Of a stretch of DNA of 64,000 nucleotides, positions 56,056 to 64,000 are shown in pieces; the first letter of the stretch is position 1; every line of letters starts with the position of its first letter. This DNA comes from Pseudomonas sp. AN-1 (lineage in GTDB: Bacteria > Pseudomonadota > Gammaproteobacteria > Pseudomonadales > Pseudomonadaceae). The stretch is from the NCBI RefSeq assembly GCF_034057115.1, contig NZ_CP139195.1, positions 2,914,001-2,978,000 on the forward strand, given 5' to 3'. The notes under the pieces were generated by a model. The model had not been told where the DNA came from and did no database searches. It was given only the letters and a program-made list of their open reading frames with translations. The translations under genes and the position numbers were made by a program.

Positions 56056-57321
56056 TCAGAAGATCGCCAGGTTGTAGCTGATGATCAGCCGGTTCTCGTC
56101 GATGCTGGCGCGATAGTTGGAACGCGCGGTGACGTTGCGCACGCGCACGCTGACGTTCTTCAGCGGACCGCTCTGCACGGTGTAGCCGAGATCCAGGTCG
56201 CGCTCCCAGTCCTTGCCTTCCTCGGCGGTGCCGGTGTCGACGTTGTCGCCCTTCACGTAGCGCACGGTGCTGACCAGGCCCGGAATGCCCAGGGCGGCGA
56301 AGTCGTAGTCGTAGCGCGCCTGCCAGGAACGCTCGTCGGTGGAGGCGAAGTCGAAGGTCGGCAGCTCGTTGGCCAGCGGCGTCACGTTGCCGAAGACGCG
56401 CACCATGCCGTGGTCGCCGGACAGGTTCTGGTAGCCGACCTGGAAGGTGTGGCCGCCGCGCTTGGCCGACAGCATGGTGTAGAAGGTCTGGTTGTCGATG
56501 GCGCCGGCCAGCTCGTCGCCGTCCTCGCTGGAGTCGAAATAGCCGAGGTTGGCGCCCAGGGTCCAGCTGCCCACCGGCTCGCTGTGCTTGAGGCTGAAGA
56601 AGCGCTGGTTGTAGACGTCCTCCAGCTGGGCGTACCAGGCGCCCACGCTGGTGCGGTTCTGGTTGAAGGCGTAGTCGGCGCCGGCGTAGTTGAAGCGGTC
56701 GCTGGTCACCGCCAGCACCGCGCGGCGGCCGATCCACGGCGACATCGGGCCGTCGCCGGCCTCGTCGCGCTGGCTCATCGAGCGCATCTGGCCGCCCTGC
56801 AGGGTCAGCCCGGCGAACTCCTGGGAGACGATGCTGGCGCCCTGGAAGGTCGGCGGCAGCAGGCGGATGTCGGAGAACACCAGCACCGGCAGGTTGGGCT
56901 GCAGCTCGCCGACCTTCAGCTCGGTCTTCGACAGCCTGACCTTGAGCGCCGCCCCCGCGCGGCTGTACTCGTCGGCCGGCTCGCCGTCCTGCTGGCGCGG
57001 CATCAGGCCGGTGCCCAGCGCGCCGGCGCGGTCCGCGCTGCCGTCGAGCTTGATGCCGAGCAGGCCGATGGCGTCGACGCCGAAGCCGACCGGGCCCGGG
57101 GTGTAGCCGGACTTGACGTTGAGGATGAAGCCCTGGGCCCACTCCTCCTGCTTGGACTGGGCGGCGGCCGGCACGTCGCGGAAGTCGCGGCTGAAGTAGT
57201 AGTTGCGCGCCGTCAGGGTCGCGGTGGAGTCCTCGACGAAGCCGCCGGCGACTGCCAGGGTCGGCAGGGCCAGGCCGCTGCAGGCCATCACCAGGAGGGG
57301 AAACTCTGCTTTCTTCTTCAT
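56056..57321 (-). CDS. benF: OprD-family outer-membrane porin, BenF-like
   Basis: The 421-residue protein has a signal peptide ending in LAVA and an 18-strand barrel typical of OprD-family channels: [23 protein letters not shown] at the start, [36 protein letters not shown] (key GFxxxxxSGYTPGxVGFGVDA) and a C-terminal Phe (NLAIF). OprD/Opd channels take up basic amino acids or aromatic and other carboxylates. The place right after benK and the length point to a benzoate channel like P. putida BenF; OpdK-type vanillate channels are the alternative. An A-rich motif lies before the start. Confidence 0.88.
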   Translation of the reverse strand: MKKKAEFPLLVMACSGLALPTLAVAGGFVEDSTATLTARNYYFSRDFRDVPAAAQSKQEEWAQGFILNVKSGYTPGPVGFGVDAIGLLGIKLDGSADRAGALGTGLMPRQQDGEPADEYSRAGAALKVRLSKTELKVGELQPNLPVLVFSDIRLLPPTFQGASIVSQEFAGLTLQGGQMRSMSQRDEAGDGPMSPWIGRRAVLAVTSDRFNYAGADYAFNQNRTSVGAWYAQLEDVYNQRFFSLKHSEPVGSWTLGANLGYFDSSEDGDELAGAIDNQTFYTMLSAKRGGHTFQVGYQNLSGDHGMVRVFGNVTPLANELPTFDFASTDERSWQARYDYDFAALGIPGLVSTVRYVKGDNVDTGTAEEGKDWERDLDLGYTVQSGPLKNVSVRVRNVTARSNYRASIDENRLIISYNLAIF

Positions 57322-57334
57322 GTGCTCACTCTTT

Positions 57335-57342
57335 TTATTATT
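57335..57342 (-). promoter_or_regulatory. Hfq-Crc-type motif (AATAATAA) before the porin gene
   Basis: A match to AAnAAnAA lies 13 bases before the ATG at 57321, followed by AAAAGAG, the likely ribosome site. Confidence 0.4.
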
Positions 57343-57631
57343 GGGATTCTATTGCCGGTAAACACCGCCGCCACGCAACGACCGGACAGGCGATGCCACT
57401 TCGGCGCAATGCCGAAAAGACCTTGTTCAAGCCATTTCCGAATCGACAACTCGCGGACAATCAATGCCGCGCCACCCTGAAGATAACGCGCAACAACTTG
57501 CGATCAATCTTCTATCTTTTCCCGAATAACACAACATCGCTGCGACTTATCTGTGCGCTAATCGCACACTTGCCAACTACCGGGAAATAGCGAATTGAAA
57601 ACTGACGCGCGGAATACGGGCAGCAGAAATC

Positions 57632-57655
57632 CTTTCCGGGCAATTGCCCGGAAAG
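57632..57655. other. 24-base perfect palindrome after benK
   Basis: The half-site is CTTTCCGGGCAA, mirrored exactly with no spacer. It lies 94 bases after the benK stop. It may be a transcript-end hairpin or a regulator site for the porin gene; no T-run follows. Confidence 0.5.
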
Positions 57656-57748
57656 CACTCCACGACAGGTATCCGCGGTTGCGCGTCGTCTCCCGTCCTG
57701 TCCGGCCAGCGGCCGGGCGGCGCGGATCGCGCCACCCGGCACTGCCGG

Positions 57749-59083
57749 TCAGACGGCCGGATCGGCCAGGCGCGCCGCCGCCGGCTCGCGGCCAGCGAGG
57801 GAGAAGACCACCATGGCGATCGCGGCGATGGCGCCGGGGATGGCGAAGGCCATGAAGTTGAGCTGCAGCGGCAGGTTGATGCCGAGCAGCGCGCCGCCCA
57901 GCAGCGGGCCGACGATGGCGCCGTTGCGGCCGATGCCCGAGGCCCAGCCGAGGCCGGTGGAGCGGATCGACAGGCCATAGAACTGCGCGGCCAGGGCGTA
58001 GAGCAGGATCTGCGTGCCGATGGTGGTGGCGCCGGCCACGGCGATCAGCCCGTAGAGCACCGGCGTCGGGCTCTTGAAGCCGAGCAGGCTGATCGACACC
58101 GCGGCGATCACGAAGAAGGCGATCAGCACGCGCGGCAGGTTCATGCGGTCGCCCAGCCAGCCGCCGAAGATGGCGCCGAACACCGAGCCGCAGTTGAGCG
58201 CGACCAGGAACGACAGGCTCGAGCCCAGGCTGTAGCCGGCGTTGGCCATCAGCTTGGGCAGCCAGGAGCTCAGCGCGTAGACCATCAGCAGGCAGCAGAA
58301 GAACGCCACCCAGATCGACAGGGTGCGCACCGCGCGGCCCTCGCGGAACAGCTCCAGCGCGGCGACGCCCTTGCCCTTGACGTCGGTCATTTCCAGCACG
58401 TCGTCGCCTTGCAGCTTGCGCGCCGGATCGACGCGCTCGAGCAGCGCGCGGGCTTCGGCGCTGCGGCCCTGGCGCACCAGGAAGCCGACCGACTCGGGCA
58501 GGAACAGCATGATCACCGGCAGCAGCAGCAGCGGCACGGCGGCGGCGAAGAACATCGCCTGCCAGCCGAAGGCCGGCAGCATGTAGATGCCGATGCCGGC
58601 GGAGAGCATGCCGCCCACCGCATAGCCGCTGAACATGATGGCGACCAGGGTGCTGCGCAGGCGCTTGGGCGCGTACTCGTTCATCAGCGCCACCGCGTTG
58701 GGCATCAGCCCGCCGCAGCCGAGGCCGGCGACGAAGCGCAGGATGCCGAACTCGGTCGGTCCGCTGGCGAAGCCGTTGAGCACGGTGGCGCCGCTGAACA
58801 GCACGAAGCAGATGGCGATGCCCTTCTTGCGGCCGATCTTGTCGGCCAGGGTGCCGAAGGCCAGGGCGCCGAACATCATGCCGAACAGCGCGTAGCTGCC
58901 CAGTGCGCCGGCCTGCAGCGGGGTCAGCCCCCACTCCTTCATCAGCACCGGCAGCACCACACCGTAGATGAACAGGTCGTAGCCGTCGAAGATGAGCAGC
59001 AGGGCGCACAGGCACATCACCATCCAGTGGAAGCGGGTGAAGGGCGCGTTGTCGATGATCTGGTGGACGTCGATCTTTTTCAT
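57749..59083 (-). CDS. benK: Benzoate:H+ symporter BenK (MFS, aromatic acid family)
   Basis: This 444-residue inner-membrane protein has 12 hydrophobic segments. Aromatic-acid:H+ symporter signatures are the Asp motif DGYDLFIYG in helix 1 and GTLADKIGRKKG in the loop 2-3, with GDRMNLPRV in the loop 8-9. Members PcaK and BenK take up 4-hydroxybenzoate and benzoate. The place after benD makes benzoate the likely substrate. Only 31 bases separate its start from a terminator behind benD, too few for a normal promoter, so it is probably expressed by read-through. An A-rich motif lies before its ribosome site. Confidence 0.9.
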   Translation of the reverse strand: MKKIDVHQIIDNAPFTRFHWMVMCLCALLLIFDGYDLFIYGVVLPVLMKEWGLTPLQAGALGSYALFGMMFGALAFGTLADKIGRKKGIAICFVLFSGATVLNGFASGPTEFGILRFVAGLGCGGLMPNAVALMNEYAPKRLRSTLVAIMFSGYAVGGMLSAGIGIYMLPAFGWQAMFFAAAVPLLLLPVIMLFLPESVGFLVRQGRSAEARALLERVDPARKLQGDDVLEMTDVKGKGVAALELFREGRAVRTLSIWVAFFCCLLMVYALSSWLPKLMANAGYSLGSSLSFLVALNCGSVFGAIFGGWLGDRMNLPRVLIAFFVIAAVSISLLGFKSPTPVLYGLIAVAGATTIGTQILLYALAAQFYGLSIRSTGLGWASGIGRNGAIVGPLLGGALLGINLPLQLNFMAFAIPGAIAAIAMVVFSLAGREPAAARLADPAV

Positions 59084-59093
59084 GGCTTTTCTC

Positions 59094-59104
59094 TTGTTCT
59101 TATT
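59094..59104 (-). promoter_or_regulatory. Hfq-Crc-type motif (AATAAGAACAA) before benK
   Basis: Two overlapping AAnAAnAA matches end 10 bases before the ATG at 59083 and run into the AAGAG ribosome site. Confidence 0.5.
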
Positions 59105-59114
59105 TGCAGCACGG

Positions 59115-59145
59115 AAAAAACCCGCTGCGGGCGGCCGCAGCGGGT
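59115..59145 (-). terminator. Intrinsic terminator between benD and benK
   Basis: On the minus strand an 11-base stem (ACCCGCTGCGG/CCGCAGCGGGT) with loop CCGC is followed by TTTTTCC. It begins 17 bases after the benD stop. Confidence 0.85.
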
Positions 59146-59161
59146 GGGGGGAGGATCGCGA

Positions 59162-59941
59162 TCAGCCGAGGTCGCCACCACCGACCGGCAGGGTCACGCC
59201 GGTGATGTAGGAGGCCTCGTCGGAGGCGAGGAACAGGATCGCCGCGGCCTGCTCGTCGATGCTGCCGTAGCGCTTCATCAGGCTGCTGTCGATGGTCTGG
59301 TCGACGATCTGCTGGTACCAGACCTTCTCCTGCTCGCTCTGCTCGGCGGCGTTGCGCGGGATGCGCCGCGGCGGCGCCTCGGTGCCGCCCGGCGCGGTGG
59401 CGTTGACGCGGATGCCGCGCTCGGCGTTCTCGAAGGCCAGGCAGGCGGTCAGCGCGTTGACGCCGCCCTTGGCCGCGCCGTAGGGCACCCGGTTGACGCC
59501 ACGGGTGGCCACCGAGGAGACGTTGACGATGGCGCCGCTGCCCTGCTCGAGCATCTGCGGCAGCGCCGCGTGGCAGCACCACAGGGTGGGGAACAGCGAG
59601 CGGCGCACTTCGGCCTCGATCTCGTGCTCCTGGTAGTGCTCGAACGGCTTGGCCCAGATGGTGCCGCCGACGTTGTTGATGAGGATGTCGAGGCGACCGA
59701 AGCGCTCCACCGCGGCGGCCATCACCCGCCGGCAGTCGGCGGCCTGCTCGAGGTCGGCGGTGAGGGTCAGCACCTCGGCGCTGCCCCCCAGTTCGTCGGC
59801 CAGTTCGTGGACCAGTTCGGAGCGGTCGACCAGCAGCAGGCGGCCGCCTTCGGCGGCCATCCGCTCGGCCACCCGGCGACCGATGCCCTGGGCGGCGCCG
59901 GTGATCACCGCCACCTTCTGTTCAAATCGTTTCGTGTGCAT
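59162..59941 (-). CDS. benD: 1,6-dihydroxycyclohexa-2,4-diene-1-carboxylate dehydrogenase BenD
   Basis: The 259-residue short-chain dehydrogenase turns the benzoate cis-diol into catechol, with loss of CO2 and reduction of NAD+. Motifs: NAD site TGAAQGIG, NNVGG, catalytic Ser in VNVSSVA and Tyr/Lys in YGAAKGG. The C-terminal segment SYITGVTLPVGGGDLG is typical. ATG 59941 is chosen (MHTKRFEQKVAVITG); the frame upstream is not conserved. It follows benC across a 63-base gap that contains an intrinsic terminator, and its ribosome site is weak. Confidence 0.93.
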   Translation of the reverse strand: MHTKRFEQKVAVITGAAQGIGRRVAERMAAEGGRLLLVDRSELVHELADELGGSAEVLTLTADLEQAADCRRVMAAAVERFGRLDILINNVGGTIWAKPFEHYQEHEIEAEVRRSLFPTLWCCHAALPQMLEQGSGAIVNVSSVATRGVNRVPYGAAKGGVNALTACLAFENAERGIRVNATAPGGTEAPPRRIPRNAAEQSEQEKVWYQQIVDQTIDSSLMKRYGSIDEQAAAILFLASDEASYITGVTLPVGGGDLG

Positions 59942-59956
59942 GGCATGGCATCCGTG

Positions 59957-59993
59957 AAAAAAATAGCCCGTGCGGCTCGGCCGGACCACGGGC
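59957..59993 (-). terminator. Intrinsic terminator between benC and benD
   Basis: On the minus strand GCCCGTG (59987-59993) pairs with CACGGGC (59966-59972); the loop holds a smaller CGGC-CGA-GCCG stem. TATTTTTTT follows. It is a good intrinsic terminator inside the operon. Confidence 0.8.
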
Positions 59994-60004
59994 CCAAGGG
60001 ACTG

Positions 60005-61015
60005 TCAGGCACTGGCCGCGAACTTCTCGTAGTAGAAGTTCGCCGGCTGGATTCCGCGCTGGCGCAGATCCTGGTTGACCGCCTCGACCATCGGCGGCGG
60101 ACCGCAGAGGTAGATGTCGACGTCGCCGTCGTTCAGCTGGCCCGGCGCGATGTGCTGGGTCACGTAGCCCTTGTTGGGGTACGCGCTGTCCGGACTGGCC
60201 ACGCAGGCGCCGTAGGTGAAGTTGGGCAGGCGTCGGGCGAAGGCCTCCAGCTTGTCCAGCTCGACCAGGTCGAAGTCGTTGGTGACGCCGTAGATCAGGT
60301 GCACCGGCTGCTCGCTGGCAGCGGCCTCGAGCTTCTCGAGCATGGCCAGGAACGGCGCCAGGCCGGTGCCGCCGGCCAGCAGCAGCAGCGGACGCTGTAC
60401 CTCGCGCAGATAGAAGCTGCCCAGCGGACCGGTCATGGTCATCAGGTCGCCGGCCTTGGCCGCGCCGGTGAGGTAGCCGCTCATCAGCCCGCCCGGCACG
60501 TTGCGGATCAGGAACGACACCTTGCCGTCCTGCGGCATCGAGCTGAACGAGTAGGCGCGGGTCTGCTCGCTGCCCGGCACCTGCAGGTTGACGTACTGGC
60601 CGGGCAGGAACGCCAGCTTGCCCAGCTCGTCGCCCTCGACGGTCAGGCTGAGGGTGCTGTCGGACAGCGCACGCACCTCGCGGATCGCCGCGCGGAAGCT
60701 GCCCTGCTTGATGCGGCAGGCGCTGGAGGACATCGGCACGCGCACCACGCAGTCGCTCTGCGCGCGCATCTGGCAGGTCAGCGCCAGGCCCTGGGCGGCC
60801 TCCTCGGCGCTGAGGGCGTCGTCGATGAAGTCCTCGCCGAGTTCGTACTTGCCGGACTCGACCTGGCACTTGCAGGCGCCGCAGGCGCCGACCCGGCAGT
60901 CCAGCGGAATGTTGATGCCCTGGCGGTAGGCGGCGTCGGCCACGGTTTCGCTGGCGTTGGCGTCGATGAAGCGGGTGACCCCGTCTTCGAAATTCAGTGC
61001 GATCTTGTGCGACAT
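60005..61015 (-). CDS. benC: Benzoate dioxygenase reductase BenC
   Basis: This 336-residue NADH reductase feeds electrons to the BenAB oxygenase. The N-terminal plant-type 2Fe-2S domain has Cys ligands in CRVGACGACKC and LTCQMRA, the FAD domain has RAYSFSS, and the NAD domain has GGTGLAPF and YLCGPPPMV. This one-piece ferredoxin-FAD-NAD arrangement is that of BenC/XylZ and AntC. Start MSHKIALNFEDGV at 61015. A 104-base gap with a hairpin separates it from benB. Confidence 0.95.
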   Translation of the reverse strand: MSHKIALNFEDGVTRFIDANASETVADAAYRQGINIPLDCRVGACGACKCQVESGKYELGEDFIDDALSAEEAAQGLALTCQMRAQSDCVVRVPMSSSACRIKQGSFRAAIREVRALSDSTLSLTVEGDELGKLAFLPGQYVNLQVPGSEQTRAYSFSSMPQDGKVSFLIRNVPGGLMSGYLTGAAKAGDLMTMTGPLGSFYLREVQRPLLLLAGGTGLAPFLAMLEKLEAAASEQPVHLIYGVTNDFDLVELDKLEAFARRLPNFTYGACVASPDSAYPNKGYVTQHIAPGQLNDGDVDIYLCGPPPMVEAVNQDLRQRGIQPANFYYEKFAASA

Positions 61016-61087
61016 GCTGCACCTCGCTTGGAGCGGTATTCCGCGCCGGCCTCGGCCGTGCGCGCACGCAGGTTGCTGCCGAGCGCT

Positions 61088-61109
61088 GCGGGCCGCGAGG
61101 GCGGCCCGC
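61088..61109 (-). other. Hairpin between benB and benC
   Basis: A perfect 9-base stem (GCGGGCCGC/GCGGCCCGC) with a 4-base loop lies 10 bases after the benB stop. No T-run follows; it may stabilise the benAB part of the mRNA. Confidence 0.55.
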
Positions 61110-61119
61110 GCGCTTCTCC

Positions 61120-61608
61120 TTAGATGTGGTAGATGTCCATCACGTGGCGGACGTAGTCGTTCTTCAGCACCACCTTCTTCTCCTTGACCAGCGGGTTCGG
61201 GCCGCGGGTGTCGAGGGTGTAGAAACTGGTGCCGTAGTACTGGTCCACGGTCTTGTAGCGGAAGCTCAGGGTGTGCCAGTTGAAGCGCACCTTGCAGTAG
61301 CCCTCGCCCTGCTCGACGATCTCGATGTTGTTGATGTTGTGCGAGGTGCGGGTGTCCGGGATGCTCGCGCTGGAACGCTCGGTACGGATGCGGAAGATGC
61401 GGTCTTCCAGGCCGGCGCGGCGGCCGTACCAGATCAGCGAGATTTCCTTCTGCGGATCCTCGGTCAGCTGGTCGTTGTCGTCCCAGGCCGGCACCCAGAA
61501 GCTGGCGTCCTCGGCGTACAGCTCGAGCCAGCTGTCCCAGTCCTTGTCGTCGAGGAAGCGGGCTTCCTGGTAGAGGAAATCGCGTACGGCTTCGTAGGAG
61601 ATGCTCAT
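61120..61608 (-). CDS. benB: Benzoate 1,2-dioxygenase small subunit BenB
   Basis: The 162-residue beta subunit has a cone-shaped NTF2-like fold and supports the alpha3-beta3 oxygenase structurally. Recognisable segments: [67 protein letters not shown] (key [17 protein letters not shown]). The ATG 61608 overlaps the benA stop (ATGA), so the two subunits are made in equal amounts. XylY of the toluate pathway is the closest relative; sequence alone does not separate benzoate from toluate preference. Confidence 0.95.
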   Translation of the reverse strand: MSISYEAVRDFLYQEARFLDDKDWDSWLELYAEDASFWVPAWDDNDQLTEDPQKEISLIWYGRRAGLEDRIFRIRTERSSASIPDTRTSHNINNIEIVEQGEGYCKVRFNWHTLSFRYKTVDQYYGTSFYTLDTRGPNPLVKEKKVVLKNDYVRHVMDIYHI

Positions 61609-62969
61609 TGCCCGGCCTCCACGTGGATCAGGTTCTGTTGTTCTTGTTCGACGGCTTTCTGCATGGTGGCCAGCCAGTGACGGTGCTGGACCACGAACAG
61701 GCCTTCGTCCTCGGCGCGCGCACCGCTGAGCAGCGGCTTGAGCTGGATTTCCCTGGCGGCCTCGTCGGCGCCCTCGATCCAGTGCTTGGCCCCGCGGGAC
61801 ATGTCGTTCCACGGCGCGGCGCGGCCGTTGAAGCCTTCCTGGCAGGCGCGGAATTCCTCGAGGTCGTCCGGGGTGGCCATGCCGCTGACGTTGAAAAAGT
61901 CCTCGTACTGGCGGATGCGGTGGGCGCGGGCCTCGGCGCTCTCGCCCTTGGGCGCGATGCAGTAGATGGTGACTTCGGTCTTGTCGACGGCGATCGGCCG
62001 GGCGATGCGCAGCTGCGAGCTGAACTGGTCCATCAGGTACAGGTTCGGGTACAGGCACAGGTTGCGCGAGTTCTGGATCATCCAGTCGGCGCGGGCCTGG
62101 CCGACGTCCGCGGCCAGCTGCTCGCGGCGCTCGTACAGCGGACGGTCTTCCGGGTTGTCCCAGCGGGTCCACAGCAGCAGGTGGCCATTCTCGAAGGAGT
62201 AGAAGCCGCCGCCCTTCTTGGCCCAGCCGCCGGCGCTCATGGCGCGGATGTCGTCGCCGGCATCCTTTTCCTTGCGGTTGCCCTGGGTGGCCGCGTAGTT
62301 CCAGTGGGTGGCGGTGACGTGGTAGCCGTCGGCGCCGTTCTCGGCCTGCAGCTTCCAGTTGCCCTCGAACACGTAGGTGCTCGAGCCACGCAGCACTTCC
62401 AGGCCTTCCGGCGACTGGTCGACGATCATGTCGATGATCTTCGCCGACTCGCCGAGGTGCTCGACCAGCGGCACCACGTCGGCGTTCAGGCTGCCGAACA
62501 GGAAACCGCGGTACGACTCGAAGCGGGCGATCTTCTTCAGGTCGTGGGAGCCGCTGCAGTTGAAGCTGTCCGGGTAGCCGGCCTCGATCGGATCCTTGAC
62601 CTTGAGCAGCTTGCCGTTGGTGTCGAAGGTCCAGCCGTGGAACGGGCAGGTGTAGGTGGCCTTGTTGCCGCTCTTGAAGCGGCACAGGGTGGCGCCGCGG
62701 TGGCTGCAGGCGTTGATGAAGGCGTTGAGTTCGCCGGCGCGGTTGCGGGCGATGAACACGGGCTGACGGCCCATGGTCACGGTGTAGTAGTCGTTCTTCT
62801 CGGGAATCTGGCTCTCGTGCGCCAGGTAGATCCAGTTGCCTTCGAAGATGTGCTTCATCTCCATCTCGAACAGCACCGGATCGGTGAACATCTCCCGCTT
62901 GCAGCGGTAGATGCCCTTTTCCTGGTCTTCTTCCAGCAGGGAATTCAGGTACTCGGGTCCCACGGACAT
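61605..62969 (-). CDS. benA: Benzoate 1,2-dioxygenase large subunit BenA
   Basis: This 454-residue Rieske oxygenase adds O2 to benzoate to give the cis-1,2-diol. The Rieske cluster ligands are in CSHRGATL and CPFHGWTFD (about residues 88-110). The mononuclear iron site lies in [16 protein letters not shown], with the Asp that bridges to the neighbouring Rieske centre (key D-G-Y-H-x4-H). Start [16 protein letters not shown] at 62969 has GGAG upstream. It heads benABCD and lies behind two BenR half-site pairs. The presence of benD argues against an anthranilate dioxygenase. Confidence 0.95.
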   Translation of the reverse strand: MSVGPEYLNSLLEEDQEKGIYRCKREMFTDPVLFEMEMKHIFEGNWIYLAHESQIPEKNDYYTVTMGRQPVFIARNRAGELNAFINACSHRGATLCRFKSGNKATYTCPFHGWTFDTNGKLLKVKDPIEAGYPDSFNCSGSHDLKKIARFESYRGFLFGSLNADVVPLVEHLGESAKIIDMIVDQSPEGLEVLRGSSTYVFEGNWKLQAENGADGYHVTATHWNYAATQGNRKEKDAGDDIRAMSAGGWAKKGGGFYSFENGHLLLWTRWDNPEDRPLYERREQLAADVGQARADWMIQNSRNLCLYPNLYLMDQFSSQLRIARPIAVDKTEVTIYCIAPKGESAEARAHRIRQYEDFFNVSGMATPDDLEEFRACQEGFNGRAAPWNDMSRGAKHWIEGADEAAREIQLKPLLSGARAEDEGLFVVQHRHWLATMQKAVEQEQQNLIHVEAGQ

Positions 62970-62983
62970 GTCTGCGCTCTCCG

Positions 62984-62994
62984 TTGTTGTTTTT
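62984..62994 (-). promoter_or_regulatory. Hfq-Crc-type motif (AAAAACAACAA) before benA
   Basis: The run lies 14 bases before the ATG at 62969 and directly precedes the CGGAGAG ribosome site; it contains AAnAAnAA matches. Confidence 0.55.
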
Positions 62995-63008
62995 GTACTG
63001 TGGAGTGC

Positions 63009-63072
63009 AGGCTAAGCCCCGGCGGGTCGGGGCAATATCCGCTTTCTGCATGATCGCTATCCGCTTTCTGCA
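63009..63072 (-). promoter_or_regulatory. benA promoter with tandem BenR/XylS-type boxes
   Basis: On the minus strand two identical 15-base direct repeats TGCAGAAAGCGGATA lie at 63058-63072 and 63036-63050, with a 7-base spacer (22-base period). They match the XylS/BenR half-site rule TGCA-N6-GGNTA. TAGCCT at 63009-63014, 21 bases past the proximal box, is positioned like the -10 of a Pm-type promoter whose -35 overlaps the activator site. Confidence 0.85.
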
Positions 63073-63174
63073 CGGCGTGCGGGAAACGGACGGCGGCGGG
63101 CCGCGCAGGGCGGCGCAGCAGCAGGAGGACGGGAGGAGGACGCGGCGGGCAGGCACCCGCCGCGGGGCGGGGAC

Positions 63175-64000
63175 TCAGTTGCGGCGGCGCAGGGTGTCGG
63201 AGGGCAGCTCGCCGAAGGTGCTCTTGTAGCACTCGGAGAAGCGGCCGAGGTGCAGGAAGCCGTAGTCGAGGGCGATCTCGGTGACGTTGCGCACCGCGGC
63301 ACGCGGGTCGCTCAGCCGCGCGTGGATCTGCTCCAGCTTGCGCTGGCGGATGAAGTGCTTGGGCGTGGTGCCGGCATGGCGGTCGAACAGCGCGTACAGC
63401 GAGCGCTGGCTCATGTGCGCCAGCTCGGCCAGTTGCTCGAGGGTGATGTCCTGCTTGAGGTTGCGCTCGATGAACTCGACCAGCCGCTCGAACGACGGGC
63501 AGCCGGCCGCGATCGGCTCGCGGCTGACGTTGCTGCCGGGCAGGCCGAGCAGCTTGCTGGCGATGATCTTGGCGTAGTGCTCCTGCACCTGGGGGATGCT
63601 CTGCTCGGCCTCGGCCTCCTGGCAGACCAGGCTCAGCAGGTTGATGAAGCCGTCGAGCTGCTCGAGGCGATGGCGCGGGGTGAAGCGCACGCCCGCGCCG
63701 CCGTGGTGCCACTGGTTCTCGCTGCAGGCCTTGTCGAGGAAGGTGGCCGGCAGCTTGACGATGAACTTCTCGCAGTCGTCCGAGTAGGTCAGGTCGACCG
63801 GATCGTCGGGATTGATCAGCAGCAGCTCGCCGGGGGTGAAGTAGTGCTCCTCGCCGCGCCCGCGCCACAGGCAGTGGCCGCGCAGGAGGATCTGCAGGTG
63901 ATAGAGGGTCTCCAGCGCCGGCGAGGTGACCTGCACGCGGCTGCCGTAGCTGATCTGGCACAGGTCCAGACTGCCGAAGGCACGGTGGTTGAGACTCGCC
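63175..64000 (-). CDS. benR: AraC/XylS-family activator BenR (5' end outside window)
   Basis: The frame stays open to the right edge, so the first residues are missing; 275 of an expected ~318 are present. The N-terminal part is a ligand-binding domain (LLLINPDDPVDLTYSDDCEKFIVKLP), and the C-terminus has two helix-turn-helix units (DITLEQLAELAHMSQRSLYALFDRHAG and RNVTEIALDYGFLHLGRFSECYKSTFGELPSDTLRRRN by key parts). XylS and BenR bind benzoate and activate the ben or Pm promoter. It lies 205 bases upstream of benA on the same strand, and its predicted boxes are found in that gap. Confidence 0.93.
   Translation of the reverse strand, partial: ASLNHRAFGSLDLCQISYGSRVQVTSPALETLYHLQILLRGHCLWRGRGEEHYFTPGELLLINPDDPVDLTYSDDCEKFIVKLPATFLDKACSENQWHHGGAGVRFTPRHRLEQLDGFINLLSLVCQEAEAEQSIPQVQEHYAKIIASKLLGLPGSNVSREPIAAGCPSFERLVEFIERNLKQDITLEQLAELAHMSQRSLYALFDRHAGTTPKHFIRQRKLEQIHARLSDPRAAVRNVTEIALDYGFLHLGRFSECYKSTFGELPSDTLRRRN

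Larger units (their letters stand above)
57322..57748 (-). other. 427-base non-coding region between benK and the porin gene
   Basis: No credible gene is seen. The half nearer the porin gene is much less GC-rich than its surroundings, as expected for a promoter. It holds an inverted repeat TGTGCG-N5-CGCACA at 57552-57568 and a 24-base perfect palindrome at 57632-57655. TAGAAT near 57345-57350 (minus strand) may be a -10 box for the porin gene. No TGCA-N6-GGNTA BenR box was found. Confidence 0.55.

Noticed and set aside
57644-61123. Plus-strand open frame of 1159 codons across benK, benD and benC
   Set aside because: It spans three well-supported minus-strand genes and reads as repetitive Arg/Gln/His/Ala; an artefact of codon bias.
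61120-62969. Anthranilate dioxygenase (antAB) instead of benAB
   Set aside because: A benD gene follows; anthranilate dioxygenation needs no diol dehydrogenase. Toluate dioxygenase (xylXY) cannot be excluded by sequence alone.

Overview
The window is high-GC DNA, dense in genes and rich in C/G third codon positions. Its gene content (RetS, azurin, Mpl, the YdbH-YnbE-YdbL set, Zur/ZnuABC next to MetNIQ, BenRABCD with an OprD-type porin) points to a chromosome segment of a Pseudomonas or very close relative. No rRNA, tRNA, CRISPR array, integrase or insertion sequence was seen. The left edge cuts the start of retS and the right edge cuts the start of benR.

Layout. 0-5.3 kb: end of retS, azurin, and a FixJ/FixL-type two-component pair. 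5.4-12.1 kb: a carbon-use block (acyl-CoA synthetase, DUF485 protein, ActP-type symporter, acyl-CoA dehydrogenase, metallo-beta-lactamase-fold hydrolase). 12.1-31.4 kb: a mostly housekeeping block (YceK-like lipoprotein, ubiX, mpl, ydbH-ynbE-ydbL, mtfA, two c-di-GMP proteins, ppa, a TSUP permease, xseB-ispA-dxs, a cobalamin riboswitch with btuB, and ribA-membrane protein-btuF). 31.4-37.7 kb: zinc uptake (znuA divergent from zur-znuC-znuB) and methionine uptake (metNIQ). 37.7-50.9 kb: accessory metabolism and signalling (ketopantoate-reductase-like enzyme, class II aldolase, two TRAP binding proteins without membrane subunits, an AraC regulator, a fused nucleoside-gate protein, a GGDSF-EAL protein, WrbA, DUF3087, a penicillin-acylase-family enzyme). 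51-64 kb: a benzoate island on the minus strand (benR, benABCD, benK, an OprD-type porin) followed by a branched-chain-type ABC importer (livKHMGF).

How the parts work together. BenABC oxidises benzoate to a cis-diol, BenD dehydrogenates the diol to catechol, and BenK, the porin and possibly the ABC importer bring substrate in. The catechol-cleaving cat genes are not here. Two near-identical BenR/XylS half-site pairs lie upstream of benA. Good intrinsic terminators sit between benC and benD and between benD and benK, so expression is probably stepped down along the operon.

The most coherent cross-cutting signal is regulatory. Nine carbon-uptake or catabolic genes spread over the window carry an AAnAAnAA-type motif at or just before the start codon. 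That is the known landing site for Hfq-Crc catabolite repression in Pseudomonas, and none was noticed at the housekeeping genes. Other points for a second look are a 27-codon Cys-rich small ORF with a strong ribosome site, a dispersed repeat that forms the N-terminus of a lipoprotein, a degenerate GGDSF cyclase domain, and the two orphan TRAP binding proteins.
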